Assembly (NCBI GenBank): GCA_027579435.1
Contig: JANBPK010000749.1
Coordinates: 1 to 64,000, forward strand
Direction of reading: 5' to 3'
DNA from: Candolleomyces eurysporus
Lineage: Eukaryota; Basidiomycota; Agaricomycetes; Agaricales; Psathyrellaceae
Length of the DNA: 64,000 nt
This document shows positions 12,268-24,458 of this stretch, piece after piece. A model generated the notes under the pieces. The model saw nothing but the letters and a program-made list of their open reading frames with translations, ran no database searches and was not told where the DNA came from. The position numbers and the translations under genes were made by a program. The first letter of the stretch is position 1. Every line of letters starts with the position of its first letter.

Positions 12268-13980
12268 ATGACGACCGATGTCACCCGACCTCCCTCGGAA
12301 ATGGAGGCCAAGTACTATTACTATGGCCTACCGTCCCGTCCCATCCTCGTCGCACGTACAGGCACCACAGAGTGGAAGGAGCCTACCGGCCCAGATGCCT
12401 ACCTCGATCGGAAGGAGCTCAGGGTCGTCGGTGCCCATCCGCTTAAAGAAATCTGGGATGATTTCGTCAAGGAGCTCCATGCCCTCCTAGACCGGATGCA
12501 CGTCAGATGGACCAGCACTGACCTGGTTAGAATCGGCCAAACCTCAAAGAGCTGCTCCGGCGGATGTGCCCCCCTCATCGTCTGGATTGGTGTACAGCCC
12601 AGGTCTCTTACGCCTCTGGACGGTGTCAGCGTGGCCACCCAGGTTAAGGAGCTACTCTGCAGGAACAACATCGGGGACGTCGATTGCGAAATTCGCGAGT
12701 CGGTTGTCTATAGAGCTGGTTTTAGTCTCGTGAAGCCAGCGTCCGCCTCCGACACCGTGACGGCGGATATTCGTATCCCTCTAACTGCCACGGTTGGCAT
12801 CCCCATCTGTGCTCAAGACGTGCCAGGTGCCGAGGGTTCCGCTGGCTTTTTCCTCAAAGACAAGGCCAGTGGAAAACTTCTCCTCTGTACGGCTCGACAC
12901 GTCCTTTTCGGAACCAACAGCCTTGAAAGCAACAACCACCACTTTGAAGCCGCAGATCCCTCTCAGCCTCGTCGCAACGTCACCGTCCTCTCGAACAGCT
13001 ACTTGGAGAAGTTCCTGAATCGCCTCGAGAAGAAATTATTCTTCCAGGAAACATTCTCTCTTCCCTACCAACAAAAGAAACTCGACTGGCTTGTCAATGA
13101 AATGCCGAATGGGAGCCCCAACGTCGAACGCTCACGGGAGGTATGCCAGATGGACCTCAAGAATATCCATGATGGTGTTCCTTGGCTCAAGGGGTTGAAA
13201 AAGGTCATCTTGGGCTGGTGGAGTAATAAACCCGAGAATCGCATCTTGGGCAGCGTCTTCCTCTCCCCTCCCATCTCTCTCCACAACGAAGAGGGCAAGT
13301 TCACTGAAGATTGGGCCGTCGTCGAACTCAACCCAGAAATGGTCAATGCCACCAACTTTTTCGGCAACGTTGTCGATTTACGCATTGGACCCTCTTCCGA
13401 AGGCATAGTAACCTATCCCAGAGATATCGTTTACAAGATGAGCCCAAATCCAAAGAAGCCGACGGGTTTCGAGTACCCACGCAACCACTTGCTCAAGATT
13501 TCGGGCGTCGTCCCCCTCTCGGAGTTGAGGAATCCCCAGACGGTGGACGAGAACAATGCACCCTGCCTCTTCGTACTCAAGCGAGGCATGGGTTCCAACC
13601 TGACCATGGGCAAGTCCAATGACGCCATGTCGTATACCCGCACCTACTTCGAAGACCCGCAGCTGGCACCCCAGGTGTCCAGAGAGTGGGCCATCCTCCC
13701 GTACGACCTGGACACCATCGACACATCGGGGGAGTCGTTTTCGAGTGTTGGGGATTCTGGTTCTGCGATTGTCGATGGTACCGGTCGGATCGGTGGTATC
13801 CTGACTGGTGGCACTGCGCGTGCTGACTCGGACACTAATAGACTCGATATCACCTATGGTACACCAGCTAGTTTCCTCCATGATACTTTCAGGAAACATG
13901 GGATTGACGCCGACTTCGACGTTGATACCTTTTTCTCTGAAGGGTCCCCTTTGCCTGCTGGTAATTCTACATGTTCCTGA
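12268..13980 (+). CDS. Trypsin-fold serine protease-like protein
   Basis: A single exon of 570 codons. The C-terminal two thirds carry the three signatures of the chymotrypsin fold in the right order: TARHV with His211, EDWAVVEL with Asp348 and GDSGSAIVD with Ser497, followed by a GGILTGG strand. The residues around Ser497 fit an active S1-type peptidase, so a catalytic triad is likely intact. There is no signal peptide, so it should act inside the cell, unlike secreted digestive trypsins. The first 150 residues are a separate region without a recognised domain. An insertion of roughly 100 residues sits between the His and Asp blocks. Intronless structure among intron-rich genes suggests retroposition or later acquisition. 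Related intracellular trypsin-like domains occur as effector parts of fungal and bacterial immune proteins, but no receptor domain is fused here. Confidence 0.8.
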   Translation: MTTDVTRPPSEMEAKYYYYGLPSRPILVARTGTTEWKEPTGPDAYLDRKELRVVGAHPLKEIWDDFVKELHALLDRMHVRWTSTDLVRIGQTSKSCSGGCAPLIVWIGVQPRSLTPLDGVSVATQVKELLCRNNIGDVDCEIRESVVYRAGFSLVKPASASDTVTADIRIPLTATVGIPICAQDVPGAEGSAGFFLKDKASGKLLLCTARHVLFGTNSLESNNHHFEAADPSQPRRNVTVLSNSYLEKFLNRLEKKLFFQETFSLPYQQKKLDWLVNEMPNGSPNVERSREVCQMDLKNIHDGVPWLKGLKKVILGWWSNKPENRILGSVFLSPPISLHNEEGKFTEDWAVVELNPEMVNATNFFGNVVDLRIGPSSEGIVTYPRDIVYKMSPNPKKPTGFEYPRNHLLKISGVVPLSELRNPQTVDENNAPCLFVLKRGMGSNLTMGKSNDAMSYTRTYFEDPQLAPQVSREWAILPYDLDTIDTSGESFSSVGDSGSAIVDGTGRIGGILTGGTARADSDTNRLDITYGTPASFLHDTFRKHGIDADFDVDTFFSEGSPLPAGNSTCS

Positions 13981-14823
13981 ATGTATTAATCAGAGCTATC
14001 AGTATTTTGTGACATGCTTATCCCAAGGTCGAGAGCTCTGAGGAAATTGAGGTCGGGCAATGAGGTGGTGTCGCGAAAGCTTGGGAACACCCACTGTTCA
14101 TTTGAATAGAAATGCTTCCAATCTACCTGGGGTCCAAAGTCCAGGTTTGAGAACGAGGTCGTCGGAAGCCGACGAAGGGTTGGCCATTTCAAGAGAGGGT
14201 CATACGACACGGGTTGGCCCCACTAAATGTAGACTTTCGTTGACACCAAGGTGTGTGTGTGTGTAAGGTAGTGGCGCGTGAGCGCATTTCCAAAAAGGTG
14301 GTAAATACTTCCTAACAGGGCATCAACATCTCCTTGTCGTCGAAAGAAGAAAGCGAACCCCCACTGTAGCGGACTTGAGGCTGTACAGCACGAGAAGTGG
14401 AGCGAAAAGGCCTCAAGCTACCCGATTCGAGGGACCCTCTAGAAAACCGCATAGGCTGCTGGTCATGAGGGAAAAGACCTGAGAAAACACGAAAGAGGAG
14501 TAGAATGAACGTGGTAGGGACTGACGCCGAGGTCACAATGTACGCAGTAGAGAGTAGTAAGGAGNAAAAAAGAACCTGTATTAATGATACTGTAGAGAAC
14601 GTAAAGAAAGAGAGTAAGTAAATAAACTAGGCCGACGACTACAAAACGATAGGACGTGACAAAAAAAAGGGATCGAAGGAGAGAAAGAAACGCAACACCC
14701 ATCATACGCAGAGAGCAAGCTAACTGAATTCGCCAAGGATTTACTGGCGTTGAGGTCCATCGGAAGCGAAAAAAGAGAGGTTCCCGGGGGAGGGGGGCTC
14801 GGAGTTGACGAAGACGATGATCA
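13981..14823. other. Spacer between protease and epsin genes
   Basis: The two flanking genes converge here, so this is 3'-flanking sequence of both. It contains a short GT dinucleotide run (about 14252-14262) and an N at 14565. A long minus-strand open frame reaches into it from the epsin only because the last epsin intron is read through. Confidence 0.5.
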
Positions 14824-16564
14824 TTAGATATCGAGTAGAGGCTTGTCATAGCTTTGCTGCTGCTTCGCAAATGGGTTATGCCCACTAACCCCAGTCTGCT
14901 GTGCAAGCACCGATCTACCCGCGTTGGTATTGCCGTACCTGTACAAGGAAAAGTAATAATAATCAGCTCTGATATTCCGAGAGCGGATGCAGCACGGAGA
15001 AAGCGAAGAAAAGACCCATACCTCAATGCACCAACATTTCCGAACGTATCCTGTCCATCATCTCTGTTCGCGAACAAATTCTCAAGCCTCTGCTCGTTCT
15101 CGCCCAAGTTCTTGTTGACCCTGACGTTGGGCGCCTTGTTAGCGTACGGATTAGATGACGAACTTGCAGCCGTCAACTGCGGCGAGACGGCAGATAGATT
15201 CGACTGCTGCGAATGATTCTCGTACGTGCTGGGCAAATTGAACGACGGAGTAGTCGAAGCTGACGATGGTGAAGGAGACGATGAGGTCTGGAAGCTGGGC
15301 GCAAAAGGATTGTTGGTGCCAAAACCAGTGGGCTGAGCCGTAAGCTGCTGAGGTACAAACAGTTGCTGCTGCTGCTGCTGCTGTAACTGCAACTGTTGCT
15401 GCTGAAGGAGTTGCTGGCGCATCCACTCTTCTTGCTGAGCCTGCTGCTGAGCCTGCTGCTGAGCCGCCTGTTGTTGAACGAGGAACTCTTGCTGCTGGCG
15501 CATGTACTCTTGTTGCATGGCCTGCTGCTCGAGCTGCTGCTGGTACGGGTTGAACGAAGTGAACTGTTGTTGCAGAGGCATCGCGGTCATCTGCGGTTGG
15601 ATGGAGGTGAACTGGGGCTGCAGGCCAACAGCGTAGGGTGTAGGGTCGATGAGAGGGAAACCGCCTGAAGTCGAGTTCGAACTGCTTGGCGACGCGGCAT
15701 CGTCGAATAGGGCACTGGCATTGGAGTCATCGACATCCTTCCTCCGCTTCATTTCCTCTTGTTCACTGGCCTTCAGAGCATCCTGAAGGTCTTGCTCCTC
15801 CTTCCTTAGCATTTCCTGCGCCAGAGACNTTTTTGCTTTCTTCAATTGCGCGTCGGAGCTCGTCCTCGTCACGATTGGGCCGTTTTCCAGCGAGACCGTT
15901 GTTCGAGTTCTTGTCACGACGGAGCAGGTTCTCGTCGTCCTCTTCCCGGTTGAATTCGCCGTTCACGCCGCGAACCATCCGATCTCGCATATGAGCCCGC
16001 GAACGGCGCTCCTCCCGCAGACGGTCCTCGTCCATGAGCAGGTTGGTGATATCCTTGGCCTTCTGCCGCACATTGGCGCCTTGGTCCTTGCCATCCTCGT
16101 CGACGTATTGGAACTCCTTCAGTGTCTTGATGATATAAATGTTGTCCCGGAAGTAGATGACGACGTTCTCCGATCCTTGGTGCAGGCAGTAGTCCAGAAC
16201 GGTCAAACTCTGCAAGACCATTCATATCAATAAACTAAAGCTGTACCAAAAATCTGTGGCGTCAGGGGAAAACCGCACCTTGAAGACATGTCGCCAGTTC
16301 TTCCCCTTGTCGTTGAGCCGCTTATCCAACATCTCCATAATTTCGATAAAGTCATTTCTGTACGAATTTCAGGTTCCTGAGCTGGGGGTCGAGAGAAAGG
16401 AGGTCTTACTGATTGTAGGTCAGCTGCGCAATCTCGTTCATCTGGGTGCCAGATGGCCCCCATGGGTCGTTGCTGGTGGCCTCTCTGACCTTTGCCTGGG
16501 TGTCAGAGTAGCCCTTGGTGTAGTTTTTGGTCACCCGGAGGGCAGCCTTGCCAAAGTGTTGCAT
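14824..16564 (-). CDS. Epsin (ENTH-domain endocytic adaptor), array copy 1
   Basis: The exons are 16564-16410, 16357-16279, 16209-15022 and 14938-14824. They join in phase once the N at 15829 is dropped, giving about 511 residues. Residues 1-140 form an ENTH domain (TKNY near the start, then NDFIEIMEMLDKRL, SLTVLDYCLHQGSE and YIIKTLKEFQYVDEDGKDQG), which binds PtdIns(4,5)P2 at the plasma membrane. Two ubiquitin-interacting motifs follow (ELRRAIEESK and DLQDALKASE). A long Gln-rich middle then carries NPF motifs (NNPFAP, and GHNPFAK near the end) that bind EH-domain partners. The protein should couple ubiquitinated cargo and actin to clathrin coats, as yeast Ent1/Ent2 do. It is the only array member with the normal C-terminus and shares a divergent promoter with the F-box gene at 16856. 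Confidence 0.9.
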
Positions 16565-16855
16565 GGTGGTGGTGGGACGATGACGAGCGCTACTACTGCG
16601 CCCGGCCGCGGACGGGCTTATGTAACTCTTGTAACCTTTGTTCTTCGATCCTGTACACAACTACAACGACCACTAATACAACGGCCGCCAATGGCCATCT
16701 GGGGCCAAGGGCTGCACCCTGATTCATGACTTGCAGGGGTTGCGTAACATGAGTCTGCTACGTGGTACCGGCAGTGGCAATGCTCGCTCAGGCACCCGTC
16801 ATACCTGTCCGTGCTGTATAAAAGGAACAGCCTTTCCCTCCGAGACTAACGCGAC
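16565..16855. promoter_or_regulatory. Shared divergent promoter, epsin / F-box gene
   Basis: 291 bases separate the two start codons. A clear TATAAAAG box at 16817-16824 lies about 32 bases before the F-box ATG. The stretch is partly kept in all three later array copies (near 21520, 24690 and 26915), even though the F-box body there is lost. Confidence 0.6.
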
Positions 16856-18791
16856 ATGCCACGGCCTCCAGTCGAGCATCGGCTGCACGAGGTGAGCTCG
16901 ATCCACTTCCCATGAGATGTGTCAATATGCCTAACGTTGTTCCAGCTAGGTCTCCCTGACGAGATCGTCTCCATCGCACAGACACACCGCGATCTACCTC
17001 CCCGAGGACGTTCACGGGTCGAACGTGCGATCACGGAATACGAGGAAGAGATCTCCTCTCTCCACACACGGATTGCCAACCTCGAGTTGCCAAAGGAATG
17101 GTACACACGTCAAGAGTTATATCAAGATGTGGTCGATGTGAACAGGAAGTTGCAGGCTTGTCGTAGCTTGCTGTCTGTCATGCGTCGGATCCCATTCGAA
17201 ACGATGGCAGAGATATTCGAGTACTACTTGGCTCCCGGCGGGAAAAGAAGATCGATCGTGCAAGACAAGGACGGCAAAGAAGGCGATGACGAAGACGAAG
17301 ACGAGGGGGCTGGGGCTGAGGACGAGGACGATGGGCCTGGACGCGCACCCTCCCCTGGCCTCCTTTGCCGGGTCTGCAGATACTGGAAAGCTGTAGCAAC
17401 AACCACGCCCTCCTTATGGTCCAACATCCACATCCGCGCCCAAGAACAAAAAGTAGGAGGGTATCCCCTTGTCAAATCCACCCACGTACGCGGAATCTTG
17501 AGCTGGATGGACCGCGTTACGTCGCACCCTTGGTCCCTAACCGTCCAAGCCACCAGACACAGGGGAGCATTTGCACGAGACGGAAGCGCCGTTCCCCTCT
17601 CACAGCTTCTCAATCGGCCTGCAAGTCTCCATTTGCGACGTCTCCAGATCGACGCGAATCAGTTCTCTGTGGGCTTGGGGCAGATGACTTTTCCCCGTGT
17701 CACCTCTGTCGTCGTTGACTGTGACCACGGGGACGACAGGGACGATCCTCAGCTGCCCGATCTACCCTCCATGCCTGCCTTGACAAAAGCAGTCTTTTGC
17801 TGCGTCCTCAAAACCTCGTATATCCTCCCTCACATTCCGTGGTCCCAACTCACCCATCTATTCCTTGGACGCGCTGTTGAGATCCCGCAGTGGAGAGCGA
17901 TATTCAAGCTCTGCACCGCGTTGCAGCAGGGGTGTTTCCATATCATGGACGTCCATCCCGACTCCGACATCGTGTATTCGGAGCCTGCAAAGGCTATCCT
18001 CCCCGATCTCACGGATCTCACCTTCCTTTACATGTCCCCCTTCATGGAGCCTCTGAATGGAGTATCTCTGCCTTCACTGTCCAAGCTCCAATTGTTCACA
18101 GGTTGGGCTGAACCATCATGGGACTTTCTTAACCCCGATCTCTTCCAGAACCTCACTCATTTGAGCCTCGTAAATTGCTCTTGGGCAGAACACGACACCC
18201 TTATCCCAATCCTAAAAACTGTGCCCCAACTTGCGGAGCTCCTTTTCTCTCTTACCATCGGATTCGAGGTGGTTTTCAATTTCCTGGCATTTGGACATGA
18301 AGGGAAGTTTAATTTACGCTCCCTCCGAGTGTTGGGGATACACATGGACATGGAGCGTGTACTGGAACCAGTGGATAACGAAGGGGGAAGGGGTACAGGA
18401 GCCGAAGATGGTGCCGAGGAGAGTACCCCATTTCCATTCCAGGCCCTTACCAACTTCATCTCCTCACGAACTCAAGCTGTTCAGAGAGGAGACTTCGCCA
18501 ACAGATCTCACAGCCTCGCCCTCCTCCAGCAACTCGTTCTTCGGGTCGATACGGTTGACTGGGCTGATAAGATGGTGCTGAAACTTCGGGAGGAGGTTGT
18601 TCCGTTTGATAAGTACGGGCTTAAGACGTTGGTCTTTGGGCCACAGCACAATTCCTCGACCTGGGGGACTGACTTTACCCACTGGTTGATGCAGCATAGA
18701 CACTGGGACGAGGGTTTCATCGATATCATTAGAGGGGTAGAACAATACAGTCTGTATCCCGGGGATCCAAAAGATCCCCTTTCCGAGTNAA
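16856..18791 (+). CDS. F-box protein with N-terminal coiled coil
   Basis: A 12-codon exon (16856-16891) is spliced over a 54-base intron to 16946-18791, giving about 626 residues. The stop is the TAA at 18788-18791, interrupted in the assembly by an N at 18789. Residues 25-65 form a charged helix that is likely a coiled coil. An F-box follows (IPFETMAEIFEYYL then VCRYWKAVATTTPSLW), with an unusual acidic Asp/Glu insertion of about 40 residues inside it. The remainder is Leu-rich and resembles the irregular leucine-rich repeats of Agaricomycete F-box proteins. It should act as a substrate receptor of an SCF ubiquitin ligase; the target is unknown. It is the only complete F-box copy in the array. 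Confidence 0.85.
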
Positions 18792-20012
18792 AAAAATATA
18801 CGTATCGATCCACTTGAATTTCTTACCGCGTCTATGTTTTACTCGCCATCTAGGCCCTCCTGCTTCATACCACCAGCGCCCCTAATTTGATTTTAGGAAC
18901 GACTCTATTAACATGCAGCCACAACGTGATAGGGGTGCGAGTGAATGGCAAGGGATCGTCCGAGTCTCGGAATCCCTCTATCGATGTTGATCCCCTTGCT
19001 CGCTACAGACGCCCTCGTGATGCGGGTAGGTTTGCCTCGAGGAGGGTTCCGCAGCGATAGAAGCTCAGCGCTCAGCGTTCAATGTCCGTCTTGCAAATCA
19101 AACGCAGCACCTGAAAGAGAACTTGTCACACGAATCTAATCGGAGTGCGTTTACGACTTCCACCCGAGGTTGGTCCTGACGACCCACATGTATCCCGTAC
19201 GTATATATCTGTAAGTACTGCTGTAGACGTACAGGATCTCGATTTTTGTGGCTAAAAATTGCTAGCTTGTACGAGCGGCACGCACTGGTGGGAAGGTGCA
19301 AGAAGGAAGAGGAAGGAGAAGGCGGTTCCGATGTTGTAACAATCGACTTGATCGCAGCGGATACCAAGCACGTACTACATTCCTTGAAGGCGAGCCTGAT
19401 GCCCACTACTGAAGTAGCGGGTCTTTACAGGCCTCAACCAAAATTCCCTCCCCAAGTTGCTCTTTTCCACGTTTTCACCTGTAACATGCATTGAAATCAC
19501 TAAATAAACGCCAACATTTTGCCCGGGTCTTCAATCCTCAAGTCGATTTTGGGGGATTTCGCTAAGGCTAAGCGCTCTTATGGTGTCTCATAGTTTCTGT
19601 TGAGAACTTGAGATTTCAGCGCGATCGCGAGCACGTCACGGGCGTTCGCCAACGTTGAAAAAGCGCACATAAATAGTTGCGAATGCAACGTACTAGAAGT
19701 GAATTCAAGAATTGCAAGTGAAAAAAAAAAAAACATACCGGAAGCCGTCAATACACATTTCCCTCATTCAGAAAGTAGCGAGCGCTGCGGCAGAGCATGC
19801 TTCAAGCCTCGAGGGTTATTCTTGTACAGAGGATTGATTTTGTATGTGCATATGACTATTGACTACAATAGACACCCAAAATGAATCCACAACTTTTGTT
19901 AAAAGACCCCATGTAAGACGAGGTTGTTTCTCCGGGAATACCAGGCAGAATTCGGACGTCAGCGCTCCCGGATTGAAGTACCTAGCAGGGCCGTGGCAGC
20001 CACCCTCCCGTA

Positions 20013-21287
20013 CTACAAATTCTCACAGATTTCTACTATTCCTTGACATATCTCTACTCCCGTTGCTATTAGATCGGCGACTTCCACAGCATTGCGCAGG
20101 GCACTGGTAAAGGAGATCTCCTGCTCTAGCTCCTCTTCTACAGCGGCGGGTAAAGCTGCCGGAAGAGCTGCCGGAAGAGCGGCGGCCAAAAGCGCTTGAT
20201 CCTCCTTCTTTCTTATTTCCTCTTCCTCCCTGGCCATCAGAGCAGCCTGAAGCGCTTGCACCTCCTTCCTTGTCCTTTCCTCTTCTTCACTAACCTTCAG
20301 AGCAGCCAGAAGCTCCCGCTCCTCCCTCCTTCTCATATCCTCTTCCTCACTAGCCTTCAGAGCAGCCTGAAGCTCTTGATCCTCCTCCCTTGTCGTTTCC
20401 CGCACCACAGACCGTTTGCTTTCTTCAATTGCACGTCGAAGATCGTCGTCGTCAGGATCGAGTGAGCTTCCAGCGAGCCCATTGTTCGAATTCTCGTCGT
20501 CCTTTTCCTGGACGAGTTCGCCATTTGCACCGTAAACCGTCCAATCTTGCGTTTGAGTTGGCACGCGACGCTCCTCCCGCAGACGGACCTCGTCCGTGAG
20601 CAGGCTAGTGATGTCGGTGGCCTTCTGCCGCACATTAGCGCCTTGGTCCTTGCCATCCTCGTCGACGTGTTGGAAATCCTTCAGTATCTTGATGATATAA
20701 ATATTGTCCCGGAAGTATGTAGAGACATTCTCCGACCCTTGGCGCAGGCAATAGTCCAGAACGATCAAGCTCTGTGAGACCGTTCAGATCAATAAGCTAA
20801 CACTGTACCAAGAAAAGAAATCGGTGGCGTCAGGGGAATCCGCACCTTGAAAACATGTCGCCAGTTCTTCCCCTTGTCGCGAAGCCGTTTATTCAGCATC
20901 TCCATAATTTCGGTAAATTCATCTCTGCATAGATATCAGCTTTCTAAGTCGGGGGTTGAGAGAGAGGAGGTCTTACTGATTGTGGGTCAATTGCGCGATC
21001 TCGTTCATCTGAGTGCCAGACGGCTCCCATGGGTCGTTGCTCGTGGCCTCTCCGACCTTTGCTTTTGTATCAGAGTAGCGCTTGGCGTAATTTTTGGTCA
21101 CCCGAAGAGCAGCCTTGCCCAAGTCCTGCATGGTGGTCAATTGCGCAATCTCGTTCGTCTGGTCGCCAGATGGTCCGCATGGGTCGTTGCTGGTGGCAAC
21201 TCCGGGCTTTGCCTGAATGCCAGAGTAGCTCTTGGCGTAATTTTTGGTCACCCGAAGAGCAGCCTTGCCCAAGTCTTCAAATTGCAT
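20013..21287 (-). CDS. Epsin-like protein, copy 2: duplicated ENTH start and poly-UIM tail
   Basis: The exons are 21287-20977, 20924-20846 and 20771-20013, using the same splice sites as copy 1. The frame is intact and gives 382 residues. The first exon holds the N-terminal ENTH segment twice in tandem, about 53 residues each (LGKAALRVTKNYAK occurs twice), so helix 1 and the lipid-binding region are repeated before the rest of the ENTH domain. After the ENTH domain come four or five consecutive UIM-like helices (DLRRAIEESK, ELQAALKASE, ELLAALKVSE, ALQAALMARE). A short Ala/Pro stretch follows, and the protein then ends. The Gln-rich, NPF-bearing tail of copy 1 is missing. If expressed, it could bind membrane and ubiquitin chains but not EH-domain coat partners, and might act as a competitor or altered adaptor. 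Confidence 0.75.
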
Positions 21288-21580
21288 GGTGGTGTGTGTG
21301 GTAGGATGATGACGAGCGAGCGCTGTGCCAGCGGCCGGCTGTAGATGGCCTTCAAGTTATGTAAAGGCTGTAGCATTTTTCTTCTTCTATCCTACACAAC
21401 AGCGCCCACGGGCACAACGGGCCAACAACGGCGCCTTTAATGCCAATGATTATCTGGCGCCAAGCTGTAGGTATATGACCTACAACATTTGAAGGTTTGT
21501 GTAACATGAGTCCGCTATCTGGTACCGGCAGTAGAAGTGCTCGCTCAAGCATAATGCATAAACCTAGGGTATTAATTTTT

Positions 21581-21686
21581 ATGCACTGGTTGATGCAGCG
21601 TAGATATTGGGACAAGGGTTTCATTGATATCATTCCTGGGATACAGTTTGTATCCTAGAGCGCCTAAAGGTTCCTTTTCCGAGTGG
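21581..21686 (+). pseudogene. F-box gene remnant, array copy 2
   Basis: Matches the last 100 bases of the F-box gene (around 18675-18790), including the HWLMQ-coding segment and the final CCTTTTCCGAGT. The promoter remains upstream, but about 1.7 kb of coding sequence is gone. Confidence 0.75.
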
Positions 21687-22489
21687 AAATTATACGGATT
21701 GATCTTTTTGAAACTCTTATCGCGGCCACGTTCTCCTGGCTATCCAGTAGGCGCTCCTGTTCATGCCAGCACCCCTGCTCCCATTTCACGAACGACTCTG
21801 TAAACATACACATACACCCACAACGCATCATGGATCTTTGTCCCGGGCCGGCCACTGATGACGTCACTTCCCTAAGGTCACTGCTCCCTCTGGCCGACCG
21901 CCATCACATGTTCATTATTTCTCAGTTCAATCCCCCCTTGCTCGCTACAGACGCCCTCTTTATGCGGGTGGGCTTGCCTTGAAGGAGGCTCCACAGGAAT
22001 GGAAGCCCAGCGCACCACTCAACGTCCGTCTTGCAAATCAAATCCAACACCTGGAAGAAAACTTGAGACCCCAATCTAATCGGAGTGCGCATTCAACTTC
22101 CACCCGAGGTTGGTCCTGACGATCACATGTATCCCGTATATCTTTAAGTACTGCTGCACATGTAAGGATCTTTATTTAGTAGCTAAAAATTCCTAGCTCA
22201 TACGAGGCGCGTGGTGAGAAGGTGCAAGACAGAAGGCGTGTCGGAATGTGCAATCTATGGGCCATATTTAATCGCAGCGGAGACCTAGCACATGATACAT
22301 TCCTTTTCTTGAAGGCGAGCTTGATTCTGATTCAGATACAGAGAATTGATTTCGTAGGTAGATATCTATAACGGCTCATACAATATACTACTCCTACAAT
22401 AGACCCACAATGAATCCACAGCTTTTTTTTAAAAAGACCCAACGCAACGTAAGATTCTTTCTCCAGGCATATCACGCAGAACCCGGGCG

Positions 22490-24458
22490 TCAGCGCTCCC
22501 GGATTGGAGGACCAGGCAAGGCCGTGGTATCCGCCCTCTTGAATTTCGCCAGGTTCTCAGACTCCTGCAGTGGGGGACCTGCCAGGTTCATCGGGAACCT
22601 GCGAGGTACATCTGGGACCGGACAGGAGGGTGTTGGGTTGATAAGAGGGGAAGCGCCTGGAGTCAAGTCGGAGTTGCTTCGCGGTGCGGCATCGTCGACC
22701 GGGGCATTGGCATTAGAGCCATAGATATCCTTCCTCCGCTTTAGTTGTTGTTGCGCTTGCAGCTGTTGTTGTATGTATAACTGTTGCTGTTGGAGGTATT
22801 GCTTGCGTATGTACTCTTTCTGATCATCGTCCCTGTTCGCGAACAAATGTTCAAGCCTCGCCTCGTTCTTGCTCTTAACCGGGACCCTGATATTGGGCGT
22901 TTTGTAAGCATACGGATTAGATGACGAACTTGCTGCCGTCAACTGCAGCGAGGCAGCAGACAAATTCGAGTGGTGCGAATGATTTTCGTCGGTGCTGGAC
23001 AAATTGAACGACGGACTAGTCGAAGCTGACGACTCGGGCGCGGTCTGGAACTTGGGCGCAAAAGGATTGTTGTTGCCAAAACTAGTGGGCTGAGCCGTAA
23101 GCTGCTGAGGTACAAATAGTTGCTGCTGCTGCTGTAATTGCAACTGTTGCTGCCTGAGGAGTTGCTGGCGCATCCACTCTTCTTGCTGAGCCTGCATTTG
23201 AGCCTCCTTCTGAGCCGCCTGTTGTTGAGCGAGGAACTCTTGCTGCTGGCGCATGTACTCTTGCTGCATAGCCTGCTGCTGAGCCGCCTGTTGTTGAGTG
23301 AGGAACTCTTGCTGCTGGCGTATGTACTCTTGCTGCATCGCCTGCTGCTCGAGCTGCTGCTGGTACGAGTTGAACGAAGCAAACTGTTGTTGCAGAGGCA
23401 TCGTGGACATCTGAGGTTGGATAGAGGTGAACTGGGGCCGCAGGCCGACAGCGTCGGGTGTAGGGTCAAAAAGAGGGAATCCGCCTGAAGTCGAGTTTGA
23501 GCTGCTTGGCGACGTGGAACAGTTGAACGGGGCACTGGCATTGGAGCTGTAGATATCCTTCCTCCGCTTGAGTTCTTCTTCGCTTGCCCTCAGAACAGCC
23601 TGAAGCTCTTGCTCCTCCATCCTCGCCATTTCCTGCGCCAGAGACCGTTTTCTTTCTTCAATCGCATGACTGGCATTGTTATCGATATCTTTCTTCCGCT
23701 TCGATTCCTCTTCGCTGGCCTTCAGAACAGCCTGAAGCTCTCGCTCTTCCTTCCTCGCTATTTCCTGCGCCAGTGTGCGTTTGCTTTCTTCAATCGCACG
23801 TCGCATCTCGTCCTCGTCACGACGAAGCACGGTCTGGTTGTCCACCCCCTGGCGGTTCGATCCGCCATTCACGCCGGGAACCATCCGATCTTGCATCCGA
23901 GTCCGCGAACGACGCTCCGACCGCAGACGGTCCTCGTCCATGAGCAGATTGATGACATCGTTGACCTCCTGCTGCACATAACTGCCTCGGTCCGTGCCAT
24001 CCTCGTCGACGTATTGGAACTCCCGAAGCGTCTTGATAATATTAATATTGTCCCGGAAGTAGATGGCGACGTTCTCCGATCCATGGTACAGGCAATATTC
24101 CAGAACCAACAAGCTCTGTAAGACCATTCATATCGATAAAATGGATCTGTACCAGAAATCTGTGGTGTCAGCGGAAAGGCGCACCTTGAAAACATGTCGC
24201 CAGTTCTTCTCCTTATTCTGAAGCTGCTTTTCTAGCATATCGACGATTTCGGTAAAGTCATTTCTGCATGGATTTCAGCTTTCTGAGCTCGGGGCCCTTA
24301 GAGAGGTCTTACTGATTGTAGGTCAACTGCGCAATCTCCCTCAACTGTGTGTCAGATGGCCCCCTGCTGGTGGCTTCTCTGATCTTTGTCTGGGTGATGG
24401 AGCAGCCCGTGGTGTAGCTTTCAGTCACCCGACGGGCAGCCTTGCCAAAATGTTGCAT
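22490..24458 (-). CDS. Epsin-like protein, array copy 3
   Basis: The exons are 24458-24313, 24263-24185 and 24115-22490, in phase, giving 616 residues. The ENTH domain is recognisable but more diverged than copies 1 and 2 (for example SLLVLEYCLYHGSENV). It has four UIM-like helices in two tandem pairs, each pair followed by a KRKKDI/KRRKDI segment, so the UIM block has doubled. A longer Gln-rich region with an NNPF motif and several repeated MRQQQEF-type units follows. The C-terminus differs from copy 1: after KNEARLEHLFANRDD it switches to a Gln-rich stretch and a Pro-rich tail ending PGPPIRER, shared with copy 4. It is probably a working gene, and its cargo or partner range may have shifted. 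Confidence 0.8.

Noticed and set aside
15396..15668. Leu-rich plus-strand ORF (and the similar one at 23138-23488)
   Set aside because: It is the antisense shadow of the Gln-rich CAG/CTG repeats in the epsin genes.
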